Assembly (NCBI RefSeq): GCF_019623905.1
Contig: NZ_CP069370.1
Span: 434,001-498,000, forward strand
Origin: Neotabrizicola shimadae
GTDB lineage: Bacteria > Pseudomonadota > Alphaproteobacteria > Rhodobacterales > Rhodobacteraceae
Reading direction: 5' to 3'
Length of the DNA stretch: 64,000 bases
The notes under the pieces were generated by a model. It was not told the DNA's origin. It saw nothing but the letters and a program-made list of their open reading frames with translations, and searched no databases. Shown here piece by piece: positions 60,697 to 64,000 of the stretch. Made by a program: the position numbers and the translations under genes. Numbering within the stretch: the stretch's first letter is position 1; each line of letters starts with the position of its first letter.

Positions 60697-60892
60697 CGAG
60701 GCGCAGACCTCGGAAACTTAAGGCAAAAAGGCAGGCTTTCATACAGGCACCCCCGGCTTCGACCGAATAAAGAGATCCGGCGCGCGAGCGAGCAGCACCC
60801 CCCAAGTGGCGCGCGTGGCTGGACCGCCCAGAAGTGAACTGGGACAGGCGGCGGATCAGACATGGCAGCGTCTGATCCGCCGTTTCCATTTT
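60697..60892 (+). ncRNA. UpsM-like leader RNA upstream of mraZ (ends approximate)
   Basis: The leader between the MraZ boxes and mraZ is gene-free and closes with a strong terminator 36 bases before the mraZ GTG. In R. sphaeroides the same position encodes UpsM, a 5'-UTR-derived RNA of about 200 bases that is terminated just upstream of mraZ and is cut by RNase E. Size and location match here. The 5' end is set only by a weak promoter (TTGTTC at 60666, TAAGAA at 60691) and is approximate. Sequence homology to UpsM was not checked. Confidence 0.6.
60850..60892 (+). terminator. Terminator/attenuator before mraZ
   Basis: GGCGGATCAGA (60850-60860) and TCTGATCCGCC (60871-60881) pair perfectly over 11 bases around a 10-base loop, followed by GTTTCCATTTT. 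It would end the leader RNA, so mraZ depends on read-through or another start. Confidence 0.8.
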
Positions 60893-60927
60893 CCGGGGTG
60901 CGAGGGGCGTGAAGGGGCGGCAAAGCC

Positions 60928-61464
60928 GTGAAGGGCATATTCAGAGGCGAGGTCCCCCAGAAGGTGGACTCCAAGGCGCGGGTCTCGATCCCGGCAGCCT
61001 TTCGCCGTGTCCTCGAATCCGGTGATCCCGACTACACCGCCAACGGCCGCCCGCGTTTCGTGATCGTCTACGGCGATCCCCGCAACCCCGCTGTCGAATG
61101 TTTCACCGCCGCCAAGATGGACCAGATGGTCGAACGCATCATGTCGGCGCCCGACACGACGCCCAACCTGCCGCTGATCCGCCGCATCTACATCCAGATG
61201 TCGATGGAAGCCGAAGTCGATGACGACGGCCGCATCGTCCTGCCGCCCCGCGTGCGCGAGAAACTGGGCATCTCGCCCGAAGACCAGGCCAAGGGATTCG
61301 AGGCGATGTTCGCCGGCGCCGGCGATCGCTTCCAGCTTTGGAAGCGCGACACCTATGACGAGCGCCAGGCACGCTTTGCCGCCGAGGACATCGCCCGCCT
61401 GCCCGAGGATGCCGACCTCATGTCGCTTCTGGGCCCGCTGCCCGCGGCACAGCCGGGGGCCTGA
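60928..61464 (+). CDS. mraZ: MraZ, regulator of the division and cell-wall cluster
   Basis: 178 residues from a GTG at 60928 (GAAGGGGCGG upstream). Two SpoVT/AbrB-like halves: FRGEVPQKVDSKARVSIPAAFR (about 5-26) and EVDDDGRIVLPPRVREKLG (about 90-108). It autoregulates through TGGG repeats, the four clear boxes being 275-305 bases upstream. It heads the dcw cluster; rsmH follows 3 bases after its stop. Confidence 0.95.
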   Translation: MKGIFRGEVPQKVDSKARVSIPAAFRRVLESGDPDYTANGRPRFVIVYGDPRNPAVECFTAAKMDQMVERIMSAPDTTPNLPLIRRIYIQMSMEAEVDDDGRIVLPPRVREKLGISPEDQAKGFEAMFAGAGDRFQLWKRDTYDERQARFAAEDIARLPEDADLMSLLGPLPAAQPGA

Positions 61465-61467
61465 CCC

Positions 61468-62475
61468 ATGGCCAAACCCGCCACCGCATCTGAACCCGCC
61501 GAAACCGCCCCCCATATCCCCGTCCTCCTGAAGCCGCTTCTGGCGGCAGTGGCACCGGTCTCCGGCCTCTGGCTCGACGGCACGCTCGGGGCAGGGGGTT
61601 ACACCCGTGGCTTGCTCGCGGCCGGGGCCGATCGGGTCATCGGCGTCGACCGCGACCCCCTCGCGCTCGACCTCGCCCGCACCTGGGGCGCGCCCTACGG
61701 CGACCGCCTGACCCTGGTGCACGGCACCTTCTCGACGCTCGACACCTGCGCCGATGCGCCGCTCGATGGCGTCGTGCTCGATCTGGGCGTCTCCTCCATG
61801 CAGATCGACGATGCCGCGCGCGGTTTCTCCTTCCAGAAGGACGGCCCGCTCGACATGCGGATGAGCCAGGACGGCCCCTCTGCCGCCGACCTCGTGAACA
61901 CCGCTTCCGAGGCCGAGCTCGCCGACATCCTGTACCATTTCGGCGAGGAACGCGCCTCGCGCCGCATCGCCCGCGCCATCGTGGCCGAACGCGCCAAGGC
62001 GCCCATCACCACCACGCTGCGCTTGGCCGAGATCGTCGCGCGTTGCCTGCCGCGGCCCAAACCGGGGCAAAGCCATCCCGCCACCCGCAGCTTCCAGGCG
62101 CTGCGCATCGCCGTGAACCGCGAGTTCGACGAGCTGCTCGACGGCCTCAACGCCGCCGAACGGGCGCTGAAGCCCGGCGGTCTCTTGGCCGTGGTCACCT
62201 TCCATTCGCTCGAAGATCGCGTGGTGAAGCGCTTCTTCGCCCAGGCCGCCGGCCAGGAGGGCAACGCCAACCGCTACGCCCCCGCCGTCGCCCAGGAAGC
62301 CCCCCGGTTCGAGCTTGTGACCCGCCGCGCCACAGGCCCCGACGACGAGGAACTTGCCGCCAACCCGCGCGCCCGCTCGGCCAAGCTGCGCGTCGCCCGC
62401 CGCACCGATGCGCCCGCCCGCGCACCCGATCCCGCCAGTCTCGACCTTCCCACCCTGCCGCAGAAGAGCCGCTGA
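61468..62475 (+). CDS. rsmH: 16S rRNA (cytosine1402-N4)-methyltransferase RsmH
   Basis: 335 residues. The SAM loop is [13 protein letters not shown], with [10 protein letters not shown] and [12 protein letters not shown] following; the C-terminal [13 protein letters not shown] and [13 protein letters not shown] are diagnostic of MraW/RsmH. It methylates C1402 in the 30S decoding centre. Its stop overlaps the ftsL start by one base (TGATG). Confidence 0.96.
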   Translation: MAKPATASEPAETAPHIPVLLKPLLAAVAPVSGLWLDGTLGAGGYTRGLLAAGADRVIGVDRDPLALDLARTWGAPYGDRLTLVHGTFSTLDTCADAPLDGVVLDLGVSSMQIDDAARGFSFQKDGPLDMRMSQDGPSAADLVNTASEAELADILYHFGEERASRRIARAIVAERAKAPITTTLRLAEIVARCLPRPKPGQSHPATRSFQALRIAVNREFDELLDGLNAAERALKPGGLLAVVTFHSLEDRVVKRFFAQAAGQEGNANRYAPAVAQEAPRFELVTRRATGPDDEELAANPRARSAKLRVARRTDAPARAPDPASLDLPTLPQKSR

Positions 62476-62840
62476 TGCGTCCCGTTCTCTATGTCCTCTC
62501 CTTCCTTGCCGTCATGGGCCTCGCCTTCTGGGCCTACCGCGAGAACTACGCGACCCAACACGCCCTGCGCGAGGTGGCGGGCCTGCAGGACGAGATCGCC
62601 AGCCTGCGCGAAAGCCTCGCTCTGACCCGCGCCGAATGGGCCTATCTCAACCGCCCGGACCGCCTGCGCGAGCTGGCCACCATCAACTTCGACCGACTCG
62701 GCCTCCTGCCGCTGGAACCTGGCCAATTCGGCCAGGTGACACAGGTGGCCTATCCCCGCGCCAAGCTCGACCTTCCCGGCGACCTCGGCCAGCCCGTCAC
62801 CATCATGGGCGAAGACACCGACGAGGGGGACCTGCCGTGA
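62475..62840 (+). CDS. ftsL: Cell division protein FtsL
   Basis: 121 residues. One transmembrane helix (about 3-22), then a leucine-zipper-like coiled coil (about 30-58; LQDEIASLRESLALTRAEW). RLRELATINFDRLGLLPL fits the FtsL C-terminal motif, and position between rsmH and ftsI agrees. It bridges FtsB/FtsQ and FtsI/FtsW at the septum. The stop overlaps the ftsI GTG (GTGA). Confidence 0.92.
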   Translation: MRPVLYVLSFLAVMGLAFWAYRENYATQHALREVAGLQDEIASLRESLALTRAEWAYLNRPDRLRELATINFDRLGLLPLEPGQFGQVTQVAYPRAKLDLPGDLGQPVTIMGEDTDEGDLP

Positions 62841-64000
62841 TCCGCACCCCCCTTCGCCCTCTCGCCCGCATCCTCCACGCCCGCGCCCAGGGCGAAAACC
62901 CCGATGCCATCGAGGCCGAAAACCGCCGTGCCCGCCACGAGGTGATGCGCGACCGGTCGCGGGCACGCGCCGAGGGTCGCATCCTCCTCCTGGGTCTCGG
63001 CTTCATCGTGGCCTATGCCGCCATCGGCGCGCAGATGATGAAGATCGCCGCGACCGAGCCCGAGGAACCCCGCTCCGCCTCTTCCGGCGCCGAAATCCTC
63101 GCCGGCCGCGCCGACATCACCGACCGCAACGGCCGCATCCTCGCCACCAACATGCTGACCCACGCGCTTTACGCCCAGCCCAAGGACCTGGTCGATCCCG
63201 CGCGCACCGCGCAGATGCTGGCCGAGATCTTCCCCGACCTGAAGGCCGAGGACCTGCAACGCCGCTTCACCGACGGGCGCAGCTTCCTGTGGATCAAGAA
63301 GGTCATCAGCCCCGAACAGATGCAGCAGGTGCACGAGATCGGCGATCCCGGCCTTCTGTTCGGCCCGCGCGAGATGCGGCTCTACCCCAACGGCGCACTC
63401 GCCTCCCACATCCTGGGCGGCGCCTCCTTCGGCGCCGAAGGCGTGTCCTCGGCCGAGGTCATCGGCACCGCCGGCATCGAAAAGGCGCTGGACGCCCGCC
63501 TGCGCGACCCGGCCCAGGCCGGCGCGCCGCTGGAGTTGTCCATCGACCTCACGGTGCAGGCGACGATCGAGGAAGTGCTCGATTCCGGCATCAAGATGAT
63601 GAACGCCAAGGGCGGCGCCGCCGTCCTCCTGGACGTCAAGACCGGCGAGATCATCGCCATGGCCTCGCTGCCCGACTTCGACCCGAACGACCGCCCGCAA
63701 CCGCTGGTCAAGGGCGATCCCGCCGACAGCCCGCTCTTCAACCGCGCGGTCCAGGGGGTCTACGAGCTTGGCTCCACCTACAAGATCTTCACCGCCGCCC
63801 AGGGGATGGAGCTTGGCCTCGTCAACCCCGAAACCATGGTCGATGCCGATGCGCCGATGATCTGGGGCAAGTTCAAGATCAAGGAATTCGACAACCACAA
63901 CTACGGCCCCCTGCTTTCGGTCACAGACGTCATCGTGAAATCGTCGAACGTCGGCGTGGCTCATATCGCCATGATGATCGGCGGCACACGCCAGCAGGCC
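62837..64000 (+). CDS. ftsI: Peptidoglycan transpeptidase FtsI (PBP3), 3' end beyond the window
   Basis: Starts at the GTG at 62837, overlapping ftsL, and continues past the right edge (388 codons seen, of about 580-600). An N-terminal transmembrane helix (about 48-68; RILLLGLGFIVAYAAIGA) and the pedestal region precede the transpeptidase domain. The active-site Ser is S313 in ELGSTYKIFT (SxxK), and VKSSNVGV supplies the SxN motif; KTG lies beyond the edge. It crosslinks septal peptidoglycan. Confidence 0.95.
   Translation, partial: MIRTPLRPLARILHARAQGENPDAIEAENRRARHEVMRDRSRARAEGRILLLGLGFIVAYAAIGAQMMKIAATEPEEPRSASSGAEILAGRADITDRNGRILATNMLTHALYAQPKDLVDPARTAQMLAEIFPDLKAEDLQRRFTDGRSFLWIKKVISPEQMQQVHEIGDPGLLFGPREMRLYPNGALASHILGGASFGAEGVSSAEVIGTAGIEKALDARLRDPAQAGAPLELSIDLTVQATIEEVLDSGIKMMNAKGGAAVLLDVKTGEIIAMASLPDFDPNDRPQPLVKGDPADSPLFNRAVQGVYELGSTYKIFTAAQGMELGLVNPETMVDADAPMIWGKFKIKEFDNHNYGPLLSVTDVIVKSSNVGVAHIAMMIGGTRQQA

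Overview
The window is high-GC DNA from an alphaproteobacterium, most likely a member of the Rhodobacteraceae (Rhodobacterales). The pointers are a rhizobial-type rhamnose cluster with a fused RhaD, a Hint-domain protein, hisC next to tyrC, a DUF1127 gene followed by CcsR ('cuckoo') RNAs, and a dcw cluster whose long leader looks like the UpsM RNA of Rhodobacter. No phage, insertion sequence, plasmid origin or CRISPR array was found. About 80 features are listed, and most genes are ordinary chromosomal housekeeping genes.

Layout. 1-5.6 kb: L-rhamnose uptake and catabolism. rhaR, rhaS and rhaT run leftward and rhaD-rhaI rightward from a shared operator region. 5.7-8.4 kb: a PLP decarboxylase and a secreted Ntn-hydrolase. 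8.4-10.8 kb: palindromic repeats, an AT-richer alarmone-synthetase-like gene, and thyX directly upstream of it with a TAATG overlap. 10.9-13.3 kb: a candidate surface lipoprotein followed by a Slam-type outer-membrane protein. 13.3-20.5 kb: glyoxalase, a secreted metacaspase with a small partner, a divergent trypsin/PDZ protease, and a two-component system. 20.5-29.2 kb: SDR, rRNA methyltransferase, ClpS, HAD hydrolase, DacA, FAA hydrolase, HemF, an LpxR-like protein and a Hint protein. 29.2-35.3 kb: rpsD with an unusual leader, UPF0114, hisC-tyrC, extensin-like, DUF2125 and ChaC-like genes. 35.4-39.5 kb: an ExbB/OmpA stator-like pair and an Xre-RES toxin-antitoxin pair. 39.5-47.6 kb: a 2,485-residue glycine-rich autotransporter and an IalB-like protein. 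47.8-58.2 kb: two identical tRNA-Gly genes, pyruvate carboxylase, an MFS pump with a divergent MarR regulator, a UvrD/PcrA helicase and a BenE transporter. 58.3-59.0 kb: the CcsR RNA array behind its DUF1127 gene. 59.3-64 kb: mrp, then the dcw cluster (mraZ, rsmH, ftsL, ftsI).

Most notable is 58279-58773. Ten hairpins lie just downstream of a 71-codon DUF1127 gene that matches CcaF1 in length. All present the same loop, reading CUCCUCCUCCCUC or close to it on the gene's strand. They fall into five pairs at about 104-base spacing, so this looks like an RNA array enlarged by tandem duplication, in which stems change while keeping pairing and loops stay fixed. The mraZ region is also informative: four CCCA boxes (TGGG on the other strand) plus a degenerate fifth are spaced exactly ten bases apart, and are followed by a leader ending in a strong terminator just before mraZ.

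Start codons were moved inward from the longest reading frame where a ribosome binding site, signal peptide or family length argued for it. Several starts (TTG at 32775, 47023 and 52273; GTG at 46950) are inferences.
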